Below are positions 8,487-18,497 of a stretch of DNA of 64,000 nucleotides, piece by piece. The translations under genes and the position numbers were made by a program. The first letter of the stretch is position 1; the number at the start of each line of letters is the position of its first letter. This DNA is from Acidiferrobacteraceae bacterium (GTDB lineage Bacteria > Pseudomonadota > Gammaproteobacteria > Arenicellales > UBA868): the NCBI GenBank assembly GCA_002721105.1, contig PBJL01000030.1, forward strand, positions 39,351-103,350, in the 5' to 3' direction. The notes beneath the pieces are model-generated. The model searched no databases. It saw nothing but the letters and a program-made list of their open reading frames with translations, and was not told where the DNA came from.

Positions 8487-10375
8487 TTGAGCTCGGCCTT
8501 GTCACCTTTATCACTAAGCCAAGCTTTACGGTCTGGCGCTCTTTTTCGCCCAAGCAATAAATCTAATATTTTCTCTGCTTGGCCTTGTCGATCTAAATTT
8601 AATTGAATGAGTCGCCTCGTATTAGGGTTCATAGTAGTTTCTCGAAGCTGAATTGGATTCATCTCACCAAGACCTTTAAAGCGTTGAACAGCAATTGCTA
8701 CTGACTTTTGTTCGGCTTTGATCCCATCCACAATTATTTTTCGTTCTTTTTCGTCAAGGGCATAAAAAACTTTTTTTCCACAATCAATTCGGTATAAAGG
8801 TGGCATCGCAACGCATACCCTTCCTTCTGCTACGAGTGGCTTAAAATGTTTGAGAAATAATGCACACAGTAGTGTAGCAATGTGTGCACCATCAGAATCA
8901 GCATCAGCAAGAATACAAACACGTCCATAGCGCAGGCTCGACAAATCTGATGAGCCGGGATCGACACCAAGTGCTACAGCTATATCATGAACCTCTTGAG
9001 AACTCAAGACTTCCGAGGGGTCAACCTCCCAAGTATTCAGAATCTTACCTCTCAAGGGCATTATCGCCTGGTAATCCTTATCCCTAGCCTGCTTAGCTGA
9101 ACCTCCGGCGGAATCACCCTCTACCAAAAATAGTTCAGTTCGCTCCAAATCCTGCTCAATGCAATCCGCTAATTTCCCAGGTAAAGTTGGTCCAGATGCG
9201 ATAGTCTTGCGGGCAACTTTTTTTCCTGCTCGAATCCTTAGTTGTGCATTGTCAATAGCTAATTGAGCTATTTGCTCTGCTTCTAGAGTATTCTGATTAA
9301 GCCATATACTGAACGCATCTTTAATTACATTATTTATAAATGTATTCGCATCTCTAGAAGCGAGTCGCTCCTTAGTCTGGCCACTAAATTGTGGGTTCTC
9401 TAATCGTATAGATAGAACATAATTGCACCTAGCCCAAACATCCTCGGATGTCAATTTCACTCCTCTTGGTAAAAAATCTCTAAACTCACAGAACTCTCGT
9501 ACAGCATCAGTTAAGCCAGCACGAAAACCATTAGTATGAGACCCGCCCTGAATAGTCGGTATTAAATTGACATAACTTTCAGTGGTTTGAGTTAAATCAT
9601 CTGTCATCCATACTACCGCCCAATCTACCTCCTGATCATCACCACTAAAATGACCGAAAAATGTTTCTTCCGGCAGAAAATTCTCGGAATTGATTGCACT
9701 TAACAAATAATCTCTAACGCCATCTTGATATTTCCACTCCTCTGAATTCTTCGGTGTAACTTCATCCTTAAAAATTAGTTTTAACCCTGAACACAAGACC
9801 GCTTTTGCTCTTAAGAGCCGCTTTAGATTTGGAATAGAAAACTCTACATTATCAAAAAACTTAGTGTCCGGCCAAAATCTAATTTGTGTTCCGGTATTCT
9901 TGCTGCCAACTATGCCCACACTTTTTAACGAAGTTTTAGGCTTGCCATCAACAAAGCTCATAAAAAACTTTTTACCGCTACGCTTGACGCTAACTTCCAA
10001 TTTCTGAGACAAGGCATTGACAACCGATACGCCCACTCCATGAAGCCCCCCAGAAAATCGGTAATTCTTCGATGAAAACTTAGCTCCTGCATGTAACCGA
10101 GTCATGATTACTTCAACTCCACTAACCTTTTCACCCTTATGGTGATCAACCGGCATGCCACGGCCGTTATCAATCACAGAAAGCGACCCATCGTTATGAT
10201 GTATGACTTCGATCTGATTGGCAAAGCCTGCAATAGCTTCATCAACACTATTATCCACCACTTCCTGAGCAAGATGGTTAGGTCGTTCAGTAATAGTGTA
10301 CATTCCCGGCCGCTTACGAACCGGATCTAATCCTTTCAGAACTTCAATTGATGAAGAGTCGTATCTACTGGGCAT
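8483..10375 (-). CDS. parE: DNA topoisomerase IV subunit B ParE
   Basis: ATP-hydrolysing subunit of topoisomerase IV, which unlinks daughter chromosomes. The 630-residue length fits ParE rather than the longer proteobacterial GyrB (about 800). The GHKL ATPase domain shows VVDNSVDEAIAG, DNGRGMPVD and GGLHGVGVSVVNALS. The TOPRIM domain has EGDSAGGSAKQARD near residue 415 and DADSDGAHIATLL further on, which provide the catalytic glutamate and the DxD metal site. The C-terminal QRFKGLGEMNP is also present. No parC lies in the window. Its stop overlaps the GNAT stop by 4 bp. Confidence 0.95.
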   Translation of the reverse strand: MPSRYDSSSIEVLKGLDPVRKRPGMYTITERPNHLAQEVVDNSVDEAIAGFANQIEVIHHNDGSLSVIDNGRGMPVDHHKGEKVSGVEVIMTRLHAGAKFSSKNYRFSGGLHGVGVSVVNALSQKLEVSVKRSGKKFFMSFVDGKPKTSLKSVGIVGSKNTGTQIRFWPDTKFFDNVEFSIPNLKRLLRAKAVLCSGLKLIFKDEVTPKNSEEWKYQDGVRDYLLSAINSENFLPEETFFGHFSGDDQEVDWAVVWMTDDLTQTTESYVNLIPTIQGGSHTNGFRAGLTDAVREFCEFRDFLPRGVKLTSEDVWARCNYVLSIRLENPQFSGQTKERLASRDANTFINNVIKDAFSIWLNQNTLEAEQIAQLAIDNAQLRIRAGKKVARKTIASGPTLPGKLADCIEQDLERTELFLVEGDSAGGSAKQARDKDYQAIMPLRGKILNTWEVDPSEVLSSQEVHDIAVALGVDPGSSDLSSLRYGRVCILADADSDGAHIATLLCALFLKHFKPLVAEGRVCVAMPPLYRIDCGKKVFYALDEKERKIIVDGIKAEQKSVAIAVQRFKGLGEMNPIQLRETTMNPNTRRLIQLNLDRQGQAEKILDLLLGRKRAPDRKAWLSDKGDKAELN

Positions 10376-10448
10376 GTGGCAGCTTCTTGCAAATTTTGCG
10401 TTAGGTAAATACTAACAAATACTGCTAGTTAAACTGTGATGGAAAAAA

Positions 10449-11039
10449 CTAGTCTGAGGTCAAATCCGCCCGCAAAGAATCTGCTAACGCACCTGATACT
10501 AGACTAACGCTATGTTCATATTCAACATGATCAAATCCAATCGAAAACTCTTCTCCCGATTTAATTACCGCTCTCATGCTCTCAGGTAACTGGAAACGTA
10601 AAAAATGAACAGCCGATGTTTTGTGGGATGTGGTTCGGTCTAAATCCTCATCAGCAAGAGCAAAAACTGGATCTGCATCGCCAGTTTTAACCCAACACGA
10701 GTTTTCAATTCCTACAAATCGAGCCAATGCTGCGCGCCGCGCATCAACATCAGGTATTTGGATCATCATCGTCGCTTTCCAGTTATTGCCCTCTGGGATT
10801 AATGAATTATAGGCATCCAACTCATCTTGTATTCCCCTTCTCTCAAAGATTTTCTCGGTTCTGAGCATTTCCTGAATCTGGTAGGCTACCGTTTTTTTAT
10901 CTTCAAAAAACAAAACAATATCGGGCCCTATCAAAATCTGTCGGGCTCTTTTATGGTCTATGACTCCAGCTCGATATGTATTTCTCACCTCATCATACTT
11001 CTCTAGAGACATCAAATCTTCTAACTTAATTTCATTCAT
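10449..11039 (-). CDS. DUF3501 family protein
   Basis: The 196-residue soluble protein starts MNEIKLEDLMSLEKYDEVR and contains GPDIVLFFEDKKTVAYQIQEM, the conserved opening of DUF3501. It has one cysteine only and no recognisable catalytic motif. The family is usually coded with rubrerythrin and a cysteine-rich Fe-S oxidoreductase. Here rubrerythrin is directly upstream, but the Fe-S member is absent. By association it belongs to a peroxide or redox stress function; its biochemical role is unknown. A hairpin with a T-run lies 27 bp upstream of its start. Confidence 0.8.
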   Translation of the reverse strand: MNEIKLEDLMSLEKYDEVRNTYRAGVIDHKRARQILIGPDIVLFFEDKKTVAYQIQEMLRTEKIFERRGIQDELDAYNSLIPEGNNWKATMMIQIPDVDARRAALARFVGIENSCWVKTGDADPVFALADEDLDRTTSHKTSAVHFLRFQLPESMRAVIKSGEEFSIGFDHVEYEHSVSLVSGALADSLRADLTSD

Positions 11040-11065
11040 CTAACTGGATCCCATTTCAAATAAAC

Positions 11066-11093
11066 AAAAAAATGGGCCGATCCAAGCCGGCCC
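11066..11093 (-). terminator. Rho-independent-type hairpin between rubrerythrin and DUF3501
   Basis: On the minus strand a 6-bp perfect GC stem (GGGCCG/CGGCCC, plus-strand 11074-11079 and 11088-11093) with an 8-nt loop is followed by a run of seven T (11066-11072). It lies after the rubrerythrin stop (11139) and before the DUF3501 start (11039), so it probably limits read-through into DUF3501. Confidence 0.75.
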
Positions 11094-11138
11094 CTCTTTT
11101 TGCTTCTAACCCAAGGCCTATCGCCCTTTGTTTACTAA

Positions 11139-11558
11139 TCAACCATCAAGTCCGTCTAAAGCGCGTTGAAAACGATTTGCATGGGAACGTTCCGCTTTTG
11201 CTAAAGTCTCAAACCAATCAGCGATCTCATCAAACCCTTCGTCTCTCGCCGTCTTTGCCATTCCGGGGTACATATCCGTGTACTCATGCGTTTCACCAGA
11301 AATTGCAGCTTTTAAGTTATCACTCGTGGCGCCAATTGGTAGGCCTGTTGCGGGGTCACCAACTGCCTCAAGATGCTCTAAATGTCCATGTGCATGTCCC
11401 GTTTCCCCTTCGGCCGTCGAACGAAATACTGCAGAAACATCGTTATAACCCTCGACATCAGCTTTTGCTGCAAAATAAAGATAGCGTCGATTTGCCTGTG
11501 ATTCACCCGCAAATGCATCTTTTAGATTTTGCTCGGTATGGCTCCCCTTTAGTTCCAT
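11139..11558 (-). CDS. Rubrerythrin (ferritin-like domain only)
   Basis: The 139-residue diiron ferritin-like protein shows [16 protein letters not shown], the [14 protein letters not shown] helix, the [12 protein letters not shown] helix and [15 protein letters not shown]. Together these supply the Glu/His ligands of the diiron site. The usual C-terminal rubredoxin domain with its four cysteines is missing, so this is the short erythrin/rubrerythrin-like form and must take electrons from another carrier. Rubrerythrins reduce hydrogen peroxide in the cytoplasm. A strong Shine-Dalgarno AAGGAG sits 8-13 bases before the ATG. A perfect PerR-type palindrome lies about 60 bp upstream, and DUF3501 follows. 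Confidence 0.92.
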   Translation of the reverse strand: MELKGSHTEQNLKDAFAGESQANRRYLYFAAKADVEGYNDVSAVFRSTAEGETGHAHGHLEHLEAVGDPATGLPIGATSDNLKAAISGETHEYTDMYPGMAKTARDEGFDEIADWFETLAKAERSHANRFQRALDGLDG

Positions 11559-11618
11559 ATACGATCTCCTTATAATTAATCGTTCATTAAAAATGTTCAG
11601 TATTCACAATGAAAATAC

Positions 11619-11635
11619 TTTAGAATGATTCTAAA
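11619..11635. promoter_or_regulatory. PerR-type operator (7-1-7 inverted repeat) upstream of rubrerythrin
   Basis: TTAGAATGATTCTAA (11620-11634) is a perfect inverted repeat around a single central base, and one more T-A pair extends it to 17 bp. It matches the PerR consensus TTAnAATnATTnTAA at every defined position. It lies 62-77 bp upstream of the rubrerythrin ATG, in the 253-bp gap shared with divergent xseB. PerR is the peroxide-sensing Fur-family repressor, and rubrerythrin is a classic PerR target. The perR gene itself is not in this window. Confidence 0.75.
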
Positions 11636-11811
11636 ATATGCTAAGACCATCGTCAACGATAAGAGGTCTTTTCCGCAAATAAATTATTCAATTAACGCTA
11701 AAAAATTAGGAATTTGATGTCAAGAACTATGTTCCAATTATTTGCAGGCTATGATAGGTTTGATATCAGGAAACTTGAGTCCTAATGAAATAATCAAAAA
11801 TCTGAAATTCT

Positions 11812-12057
11812 GTGGCGCGATCAACTAAACCGAAATTAGCTGACTTTGAGAAATCACTTAAAGAACTCGAAGCGATAGTCGAGCGTATGGAAAAAGGTGA
11901 ACAAAGTCTGGAGGCGTCACTCAAAGATTTTGAGCGAGGCAATGCCCTCGCGATAGCCTGTCGGGCGAGCTTAGATGATGCAGAACAAAGAGTCGAAAAG
12001 CTAGTCGAGAAAGCTGGAATTTTTGAACGGGAACCCTTCGAACCTGAGAGCGAGTGA
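11812..12057 (+). CDS. xseB: Exodeoxyribonuclease VII small subunit XseB
   Basis: The 81-residue protein matches XseB throughout, with FEKSLKELEAIVERMEKGE, then LEASLKDFERG and ARASLDDAEQRVEKL-like helices. Several XseB chains bind one XseA chain to make exonuclease VII, which degrades single-stranded DNA from both ends. The start is GTG and has no clear ribosome site. It overlaps ispA by 4 bp (GTGA), the classic xseB-ispA-dxs order of gammaproteobacteria. Confidence 0.92.
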   Translation: MARSTKPKLADFEKSLKELEAIVERMEKGEQSLEASLKDFERGNALAIACRASLDDAEQRVEKLVEKAGIFEREPFEPESE

Positions 12058-12968
12058 AAAGCTCAGGCGTATTGGATGATTGTTGGCAAAATTGGCGCCA
12101 TCGCGTTGATGAATATTTAGATCAATATTTGCCGATCGCCAAAAATACCCATGAACCAGAAAATCTATACAAGGCTATCCGATATGTTGCTCTTGGAAAT
12201 GGTAAACGATTCAGAGCCGCCCTCGTCTATGCAACAGGCAAGGCGCTAGGCTCAAATGCGGAAAAGCTAGATATCCCTGCGTGCGCAGTCGAGCTAATAC
12301 ACGCATTCTCACTCGTGCATGATGATCTTCCATCGATGGACGATGACGCAATGCGACGCGGCAAACCAAGCTGCCATATTGCTTTTGATGAAGCAACTGC
12401 AATCTTGACAGGAGATGCACTTCAAAGTCTAGCATTTGATTTATTAACAAGTGCTTCAAACCTTTATTCTTCTAAATTACAGATCAAAATGGTAGATATT
12501 CTTTCTAAAGCGACGGGGCCTTTTGGAATGGCTGGTGGACAAGCTATCGACCTAAATTCCTCGGAAGCTACCTGTACAGAAAGCATTCTGACCACTATGC
12601 ATCAACTTAAAACTGGAGCTCTTATTGCTGCATCCGTGCAACTTGGAGCTCTTGCAGCCGATGTAAACAATCCTTACACCTTATCATTGCTAAATGACTT
12701 TGGAATGACATTGGGCTTAGCTTTTCAGATAACTGACGATATACTTGACGGTACATCAGAGTCACAAATTCTCGGTAAAACAGTTGGATCAGATCGACGA
12801 AATGAAAAACCCACATACCTTACAGTTTTAGGAGAATCAGAGGCGCGAAACATTGCTGTAGAATATAGAAATCTCGCAATAGCCAAGCTAGCGAAATTAT
12901 CTAAGTATCCTATGGATACGACAAATTTGCTAGGACTGACTAAATTTGTGACTAATCGCCACAACTAA
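12054..12968 (+). CDS. ispA: (2E,6E)-farnesyl diphosphate synthase IspA
   Basis: Condenses dimethylallyl diphosphate with two isopentenyl diphosphates to give farnesyl diphosphate. The 304-residue protein has the first aspartate-rich motif DDLPSMD at residues 90-96, preceded by the GNGKRFR substrate loop at 48-54. The second aspartate motif QITDDILD is near residue 226. It starts with GTG inside the xseB stop (GTGA overlap), so the two are coupled in translation. dxs follows after 49 bp, so the carbon-supplying and chain-length enzymes are probably co-transcribed. Confidence 0.95.
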   Translation: MKSSGVLDDCWQNWRHRVDEYLDQYLPIAKNTHEPENLYKAIRYVALGNGKRFRAALVYATGKALGSNAEKLDIPACAVELIHAFSLVHDDLPSMDDDAMRRGKPSCHIAFDEATAILTGDALQSLAFDLLTSASNLYSSKLQIKMVDILSKATGPFGMAGGQAIDLNSSEATCTESILTTMHQLKTGALIAASVQLGALAADVNNPYTLSLLNDFGMTLGLAFQITDDILDGTSESQILGKTVGSDRRNEKPTYLTVLGESEARNIAVEYRNLAIAKLAKLSKYPMDTTNLLGLTKFVTNRHN

Positions 12969-13017
12969 CAATTGAAATTAATAATATGATTTTTGTCCAT
13001 TAGCCAGTGAACATACT

Positions 13018-14904
13018 ATGGCTTCATTAGATAGATATCCTCTGCTAAATCAAATCAATTCACCGACTGATCTTCGCAGTATGGATGAATCCATGCTTAG
13101 CGATGTCGCAAATGAGCTCCGCGAATATTTGTTAGAAACCATCTCTGAAGTAGGAGGTCATCTAGCAGCTGGGCTTGGAACGGTCGAACTGGCTACGGTT
13201 TTGCATTATGTATTCCGAACCCCGGAAGATCGCTTAGTATGGGATATTGGGCACCAAGCCTATCCCCATAAAATTCTGACTGGTCGAAAGAACCGACTCT
13301 CGACAATAAGAAAAGATGGAGGTCTTTCTGGGTTTCTCCAAAGAAATGAAAGTATTTATGACACTTTCGGTGCGGGACACGCAGGCACATCAATCAGCGC
13401 GGCACTGGGTATGGCTACAGCTACGCAACTTTCAGGAGAAAACAGAAAAATTGTAGCAATAATTGGCGACGGGGCATTAACCGCAGGGGAGCCGATAGAA
13501 GCATTGAACAATGCAGGCGCGCTTGATACTGATTTGTTAGTAATTTTAAATGATAACGAAATGTCGATTTCACGAAATGTGGGCGCTTTGTCCAACTACC
13601 TAGCACGCATCTTATCTGGCCGAACGTACACTACGGTACGTGCAGGTGGTAAAAAAGTGCTAGGAACCATGCCACCAATGCAGGCTCTGGCACGACGCTG
13701 GGAAGAACACCTTAAAGGAATGGTTATTCCAAGCACTTTATTTGAAGAATTGGGTTTCTACTACGTGGGGCCAATTGATGGTCACAACATTCGTACATTG
13801 ACAACAACGCTTCGCAATTTGCAGTCTATGAAAGGGCCTAGATTCTTACATGTGGTTACTCAAAAAGGTAGAGGATACGAACCCGCCGAGGGGCAACCAA
13901 CAATTTTTCATGGAGTAACACCTTTTGACAAAACCACAGGGAAAATAGAAAAAAAACGGGCAGAAAGAACTTTCACAAGTGTGTTTTCTGACTGGCTCTG
14001 TGACACTGCTAAAATGGATCACCGACTTGTTGCTATTACACCCGCAATGCGAGAAGGTTCTGGTTTAGTCCGTTTTGCTGAAGAATTCCCGGATCGTTAC
14101 TTCGATGTTGGGATAGCAGAACAGCATGCTTTGACCTTTGCTGCTGGATTAGCATGTGAAAAATTTAAACCAGTCGTAGCGATATATTCAACTTTCCTGC
14201 AAAGAGCTTATGACCAATTAATTCATGACATTAGCATACAAAAACTAGACGTAACGCTTGCGATTGATCGGGCGGGTATCGTTGGTGGAGATGGCGAAAC
14301 ACATCAAGGAATCTTTGATTTGAGCTATCTTCGGTGCATACCAAACATTGTTGTAATGGCGCCTTCCAACGAAGCAGAAAGTCGAAATATGCTCTACACT
14401 GCCTATGAATTTGATGGCCCAGCAGCAGTACGTTATCCCCGAGGAATCGGGCCAGGTGTCGCAGAAAACCGGCAGATGTCGATGATTCCAATTGGCACGG
14501 CTGAAATAATTCGGAATGGACATAGTATCGTTATTCTTGCCTTTGGATCGATGCTAAAACCAAGTCTTGAGGCGGGAGATCAACTAAACGCTACCGTTGT
14601 TAACATGCGTTTCGTAAAACCCTTGGATAGTCATTTAATCACAAGCCTTGCGGAATCCAATGAGCTAATCGTTACTGTTGAAGAAAACGTCCTAAAAGGA
14701 GGTGCTGGATCTGGAGTAAATGAACTCCTAAATCAGAATAATTTAGATACCCAAACCTTAAATTTGGGCTTGCCAGATCAGCACATTGAACATGGATCTC
14801 CCTCAAAGATACTTGAAAAATATGGTCTTGACGCAGTAGGGATCTATCAGTCTATCTTGTCAAAAAGCTCAATTAGGGTTGCTGTAAATTTAAGCACTGC
14901 TTAG
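13018..14904 (+). CDS. dxs: 1-deoxy-D-xylulose-5-phosphate synthase Dxs
   Basis: Thiamine-diphosphate enzyme that joins pyruvate and glyceraldehyde 3-phosphate, the entry step of the MEP isoprenoid pathway; DXP also feeds thiamine and pyridoxal synthesis. The 628 residues match the family. Visible are [17 protein letters not shown], the TDP motif [17 protein letters not shown] near residue 150, and the pyrimidine domain with [17 protein letters not shown]. The C-terminal domain has [12 protein letters not shown]. It follows ispA after 49 bp and precedes folE2 by 35 bp. Confidence 0.97.
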   Translation: MASLDRYPLLNQINSPTDLRSMDESMLSDVANELREYLLETISEVGGHLAAGLGTVELATVLHYVFRTPEDRLVWDIGHQAYPHKILTGRKNRLSTIRKDGGLSGFLQRNESIYDTFGAGHAGTSISAALGMATATQLSGENRKIVAIIGDGALTAGEPIEALNNAGALDTDLLVILNDNEMSISRNVGALSNYLARILSGRTYTTVRAGGKKVLGTMPPMQALARRWEEHLKGMVIPSTLFEELGFYYVGPIDGHNIRTLTTTLRNLQSMKGPRFLHVVTQKGRGYEPAEGQPTIFHGVTPFDKTTGKIEKKRAERTFTSVFSDWLCDTAKMDHRLVAITPAMREGSGLVRFAEEFPDRYFDVGIAEQHALTFAAGLACEKFKPVVAIYSTFLQRAYDQLIHDISIQKLDVTLAIDRAGIVGGDGETHQGIFDLSYLRCIPNIVVMAPSNEAESRNMLYTAYEFDGPAAVRYPRGIGPGVAENRQMSMIPIGTAEIIRNGHSIVILAFGSMLKPSLEAGDQLNATVVNMRFVKPLDSHLITSLAESNELIVTVEENVLKGGAGSGVNELLNQNNLDTQTLNLGLPDQHIEHGSPSKILEKYGLDAVGIYQSILSKSSIRVAVNLSTA

Positions 14905-14939
14905 ACTATCCAATCCATAAGCTGAAACCTTTACTAATA

Positions 14940-15758
14940 ATGAATTTATCGGAGCCATTGTCAGTTGATACGAAAATTGCTGACGTTCAAAATTCTGTCG
15001 ACACCCGTAACTTGAAAATTGATAAGGTGGGTGTGAAAGAGCTACGTCATCCAGTACAGATCATAGATCGTAGAGGATTACAGCAACAGACAATCGCAAC
15101 ATTTAATATGTATGTGGAATTACCTCATAACTTTAAAGGTACCCACATGTCACGTTTTGTTGAGATCTTAAATAGAAATGACCGTGATGTTTCGATGGAA
15201 TCATTCCCAACGATGTTGCACGAGGTAATTAATCATTTGGATGCTGAAAAAGGCTGTGTAGAGATGTCATTTCCTTTTTTTCTGAAGAAAAAAGCACCCG
15301 CGACTGAAGTAGAAAGCCTAATGGATTATGAAGTGACTTTGGCTGGTGAAGCAAACAAAGAACAAGCTCTAAGTTCGGTCAAGGTTACTGTACCTGTAAC
15401 TAGCCTTTGTCCGTGCTCTAAAGAAATTTCAGAGTATGGAGCACATAATCAAAGATCTCATGTTACAGCCACCATCCACACCACAAATCTAATTTGGATA
15501 GAAGAGGTTATTGAAATAATCGAGGACGAAGCAAGTTGTGAGCTATATGGTATTTTAAAGCGCCCTGACGAAAAGTATGTCACCGAAAAAGCTTACGACA
15601 ATCCAAAATTCGTGGAAGATTTAGTTCGAGATATTGCTGGTCGGTTCAATGCCGATGACCGATTTCAGGCCTACACTATCTCAGCCGAGAATTTTGAATC
15701 TATTCATAATCATTCTGCCTATGCGGAAATTACTTATGGCAATCCAAGTCTAAAATAG
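14940..15758 (+). CDS. folE2: GTP cyclohydrolase FolE2 (type IB)
   Basis: Converts GTP to dihydroneopterin triphosphate, the first step of folate synthesis. The 272-residue protein is unrelated in sequence to FolE1 and shows the FolE2 signature [20 protein letters not shown] near residue 155, where the cysteine and downstream glutamate bind the metal. FolE2 can use metals other than zinc. It follows dxs with 35 bp, so it may share the isoprenoid transcript. Folate demand here is notable because of fhs and the THF-corrinoid methyltransferase 10 kb away. Confidence 0.94.
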   Translation: MNLSEPLSVDTKIADVQNSVDTRNLKIDKVGVKELRHPVQIIDRRGLQQQTIATFNMYVELPHNFKGTHMSRFVEILNRNDRDVSMESFPTMLHEVINHLDAEKGCVEMSFPFFLKKKAPATEVESLMDYEVTLAGEANKEQALSSVKVTVPVTSLCPCSKEISEYGAHNQRSHVTATIHTTNLIWIEEVIEIIEDEASCELYGILKRPDEKYVTEKAYDNPKFVEDLVRDIAGRFNADDRFQAYTISAENFESIHNHSAYAEITYGNPSLK

Positions 15759-15848
15759 TGGGGTTTTTTGAACTTCAATAAATGTCAGTTTAGTGACCTC
15801 GCCCATTAATGACAATGCTATATCTATACAACAATATTTGACAATAAA

Positions 15849-17048
15849 GTGGCAATCAACATAAATAAGGACCCAATTGTGATTGCAGGCGTGGCAAGAA
15901 CCCCACTGGGTGCATTTCAGGGTTCCTTGGCGAATGCTCCGGCGAGTCTGCTAGGATCCACAGTTATTAATGCAGCCGTGGAAAGATCTGGAATCGAAGC
16001 CGATCTGATAGAAGAAGTGATAATGGGTTGTGTCTTGTCAGCAGGGCAAGGGCAAGCACCAGCAAGACAAGCAGCTCTAGGTGGGGGTTTATCGCTTCAC
16101 ACAAGCTGCACTACCATAAATAAAATGTGTGGGTCGGGGATGAAAGCAGTCATGTTGGCCCATGACATGATCGTTGCTGAAAACGCCAACATTATTGTAG
16201 CAGGCGGCCAAGAAAGTATGACTAATGCGCCATATCTTTTGCCTAAAGCTCGAGTTGGTCATCGATTAGGTCACTCTAAAGTACTTGATCATATGTTCTT
16301 TGATGGTTTAGAAGACGCGTATGATCGAGGGACGTTGATGGGAGAATTCGCTGAACAATGCGCAGCTCACTACGGATTTACTCGCGAAGATCAAGACGAT
16401 TACGCAATTGAATCTTTGACTCGTGCTAAAGAAGCTATTGAAAACGGGGCCTTTACTAATGAGATCGCCAAGGTGGCCATAGAAGAAAAAGGTGAAAGTC
16501 AGGTTATCAGTACTGATGAAGCTCCACTTAAAGCTAACGTTGAAAAAATACCACAACTACGTCCCGCTTTTCGAAAAGATGGAACGGTTACAGCAGCAAA
16601 TGCTAGTTCAATCTCAGATGGCGCAGCCGCTTTGGTCTTGATGAAACTATCTGATGCAGAAAAAGGTGGTCATGTGCCTCTCGCAAAGATCCTTGGCCAT
16701 GTAACATTTTCCCAAGAACCACGCTGGTTTACCACAGCTCCGATTTCTGCAATACACACTCTTTTGGAAAAAATTGATTGGAAGCCAGACGATTCTGACC
16801 TTTACGAAATAAATGAAGCCTTTGCTGTAGTGCCAATGGCTGCAATACAAGAACTTGGTATTACCGGTGAAAAAACTAATATTCATGGTGGAGCCTGTGC
16901 GTTAGGTCATCCTATCGGAGCATCTGGCGCACGAATTATTGTTACTCTTTTGCATGGATTAGAACGACATGACCTATCTCGAGGCGTAGCAGCATTATGT
17001 ATCGGTGGAGGCGAAGCCACAGCGATGGCGTTTGAACGACTGAAATAA
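15849..17048 (+). CDS. Acetyl-CoA C-acetyltransferase (thiolase)
   Basis: The 399-residue enzyme interconverts two acetyl-CoA and acetoacetyl-CoA, or cleaves short 3-ketoacyl-CoA. The acyl-accepting cysteine is C94 in NKMCGSGMK. The His of GGACALGHPIGASGAR and the Cys of LCIGGGEATA complete the active site. The start is GTG at 15849. Length and motifs favour the biosynthetic/acetoacetyl-CoA type (AtoB/PhaA-like) over the long-chain FadA. No partner genes such as phaB or ctf are adjacent, so its pathway is open; it sits between folE2 and ispG on the same strand. Confidence 0.9.
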   Translation: MAININKDPIVIAGVARTPLGAFQGSLANAPASLLGSTVINAAVERSGIEADLIEEVIMGCVLSAGQGQAPARQAALGGGLSLHTSCTTINKMCGSGMKAVMLAHDMIVAENANIIVAGGQESMTNAPYLLPKARVGHRLGHSKVLDHMFFDGLEDAYDRGTLMGEFAEQCAAHYGFTREDQDDYAIESLTRAKEAIENGAFTNEIAKVAIEEKGESQVISTDEAPLKANVEKIPQLRPAFRKDGTVTAANASSISDGAAALVLMKLSDAEKGGHVPLAKILGHVTFSQEPRWFTTAPISAIHTLLEKIDWKPDDSDLYEINEAFAVVPMAAIQELGITGEKTNIHGGACALGHPIGASGARIIVTLLHGLERHDLSRGVAALCIGGGEATAMAFERLK

Positions 17049-17221
17049 AAATCGATTAATCACCCAAACAATATGACCGTAGCCAGTCATTTCTATAACC
17101 AACCTTTAGTCTCTAATGGAAAGTGGTGCTCGAACTGAATAGAATCCCGCATTCCAAACAGCAGAAACTATAGAATCTACATCTTGTCTTCGGTGTCAAT
17201 TTTCATATCATTAAACTAACC

Positions 17222-18448
17222 ATGAAACCAATTAGACGCGCATCAACGGTAGCAGTTAGCGTGGGAAATGTAACTATCGGTGGTAGTCATCCGATAGTCG
17301 TGCAGTCAATGACTAATACAGAAACAGCTGATGTTGAAGCTACCACTAATCAAATTCAGTCACTGGTCACAGCCGGATCGGAACTCGTCCGAATTCCAGT
17401 AAATACCGCTGAAGCAGCTCAAGCAGTGCCTGAAATTTATGCCAAATTAAAAAGTCATAAGTGTGATGTACCTCTGATTGGTGATTTCCATTTTAATGGC
17501 CATAAGTTACTACAAAATTATCCTGACTGCGCAAAATCTCTCGCAAAATATCGAATTAACCCTGGAAATGTGGGTCGTGGAAGTAAACACAACGAACAAT
17601 TTTCAGAGATGATCGAATGCGCACTTAGATACAATAAACCTATTCGCATTGGTGTCAACTGGGGATCTTTGGATCCCGATCTTCTCTCACAACTACTAGA
17701 CGAGAATGCATCACTAGCTGTGCCCAGATCGCTTGATGACATTAAGAGATATGCGTTGGTAGAGTCGGTACTGAGGAGTGCTGACTTTGCAAAAAAACAA
17801 GGCTTGCCTGAAAACAAAATTATACTTTCTTGCAAAGTCAGTGCAGTACCTGATTTGATTAGTATTTACCAAGAACTATCGCTAAGAACTAAACTACCTT
17901 TACACCTGGGACTTACCGAAGCAGGCATGGGAGATAAGGGAATTGTATCATCGGTAGCCGGTCTAGCAATTCTAATTCAGAAGGGTGTGGCCGACACTAT
18001 ACGCGTATCACTAACACCTGAACCTGGCGGCGATCGAGCACGTGAAGTTCGAATTGCGCAAGAAATTTTACAGAGCATTGGTGTAAGATCATTTACACCT
18101 CAAGTTGTATCATGTCCGGGATGTGGAAGAACAAGCAGCGATTACTTTCAAAGACTGGCAAAAGATATTGAAAACTATATTCGAAACAATATGCCAACAT
18201 GGAAAAAACAATATCAGGGAGTAGAAGAAATGACCGTAGCTGTGATGGGTTGTGTTGTCAACGGCCCCGGTGAAAGTAAAAATGCCGATATCGGCATTAG
18301 CCTCCCAGGAAGTGGGGAGCGTCCCGTAGCTCCCGTATATGAAAATGGACAAAAAACAGTGACACTAAAAGGTAGTAACATATCCCAACAGTTCATCCAA
18401 ATTCTAGAAGCACACGTGGCTAATCAATATGCCAAAAAAAGTTATTAG
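17222..18448 (+). CDS. ispG: 4-hydroxy-3-methylbut-2-en-1-yl diphosphate synthase IspG
   Basis: Fe-S enzyme of the MEP pathway that reductively opens methylerythritol cyclodiphosphate to HMBDP. The 408-residue protein begins with [20 protein letters not shown], typical of IspG/GcpE. The 4Fe-4S ligands are in [13 protein letters not shown] (two cysteines) and [13 protein letters not shown] (third cysteine), with the glutamate of NGPGE as the fourth ligand. It has the short bacterial two-domain form without the plant insertion. It is preceded by a 173-bp gap, so it probably has its own promoter, and converges on fabB. Confidence 0.96.
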   Translation: MKPIRRASTVAVSVGNVTIGGSHPIVVQSMTNTETADVEATTNQIQSLVTAGSELVRIPVNTAEAAQAVPEIYAKLKSHKCDVPLIGDFHFNGHKLLQNYPDCAKSLAKYRINPGNVGRGSKHNEQFSEMIECALRYNKPIRIGVNWGSLDPDLLSQLLDENASLAVPRSLDDIKRYALVESVLRSADFAKKQGLPENKIILSCKVSAVPDLISIYQELSLRTKLPLHLGLTEAGMGDKGIVSSVAGLAILIQKGVADTIRVSLTPEPGGDRAREVRIAQEILQSIGVRSFTPQVVSCPGCGRTSSDYFQRLAKDIENYIRNNMPTWKKQYQGVEEMTVAVMGCVVNGPGESKNADIGISLPGSGERPVAPVYENGQKTVTLKGSNISQQFIQILEAHVANQYAKKSY

Positions 18449-18497
18449 TGAGAAAAGTTACAAACACCTTGTAGAGTTAGCTAGAAAGAGGACCAGT

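Noticed and set aside
11072..11575. 167-codon open frame on the plus strand over rubrerythrin
   Set aside because: It is a shadow of the clearly conserved rubrerythrin gene and runs through the terminator hairpin.
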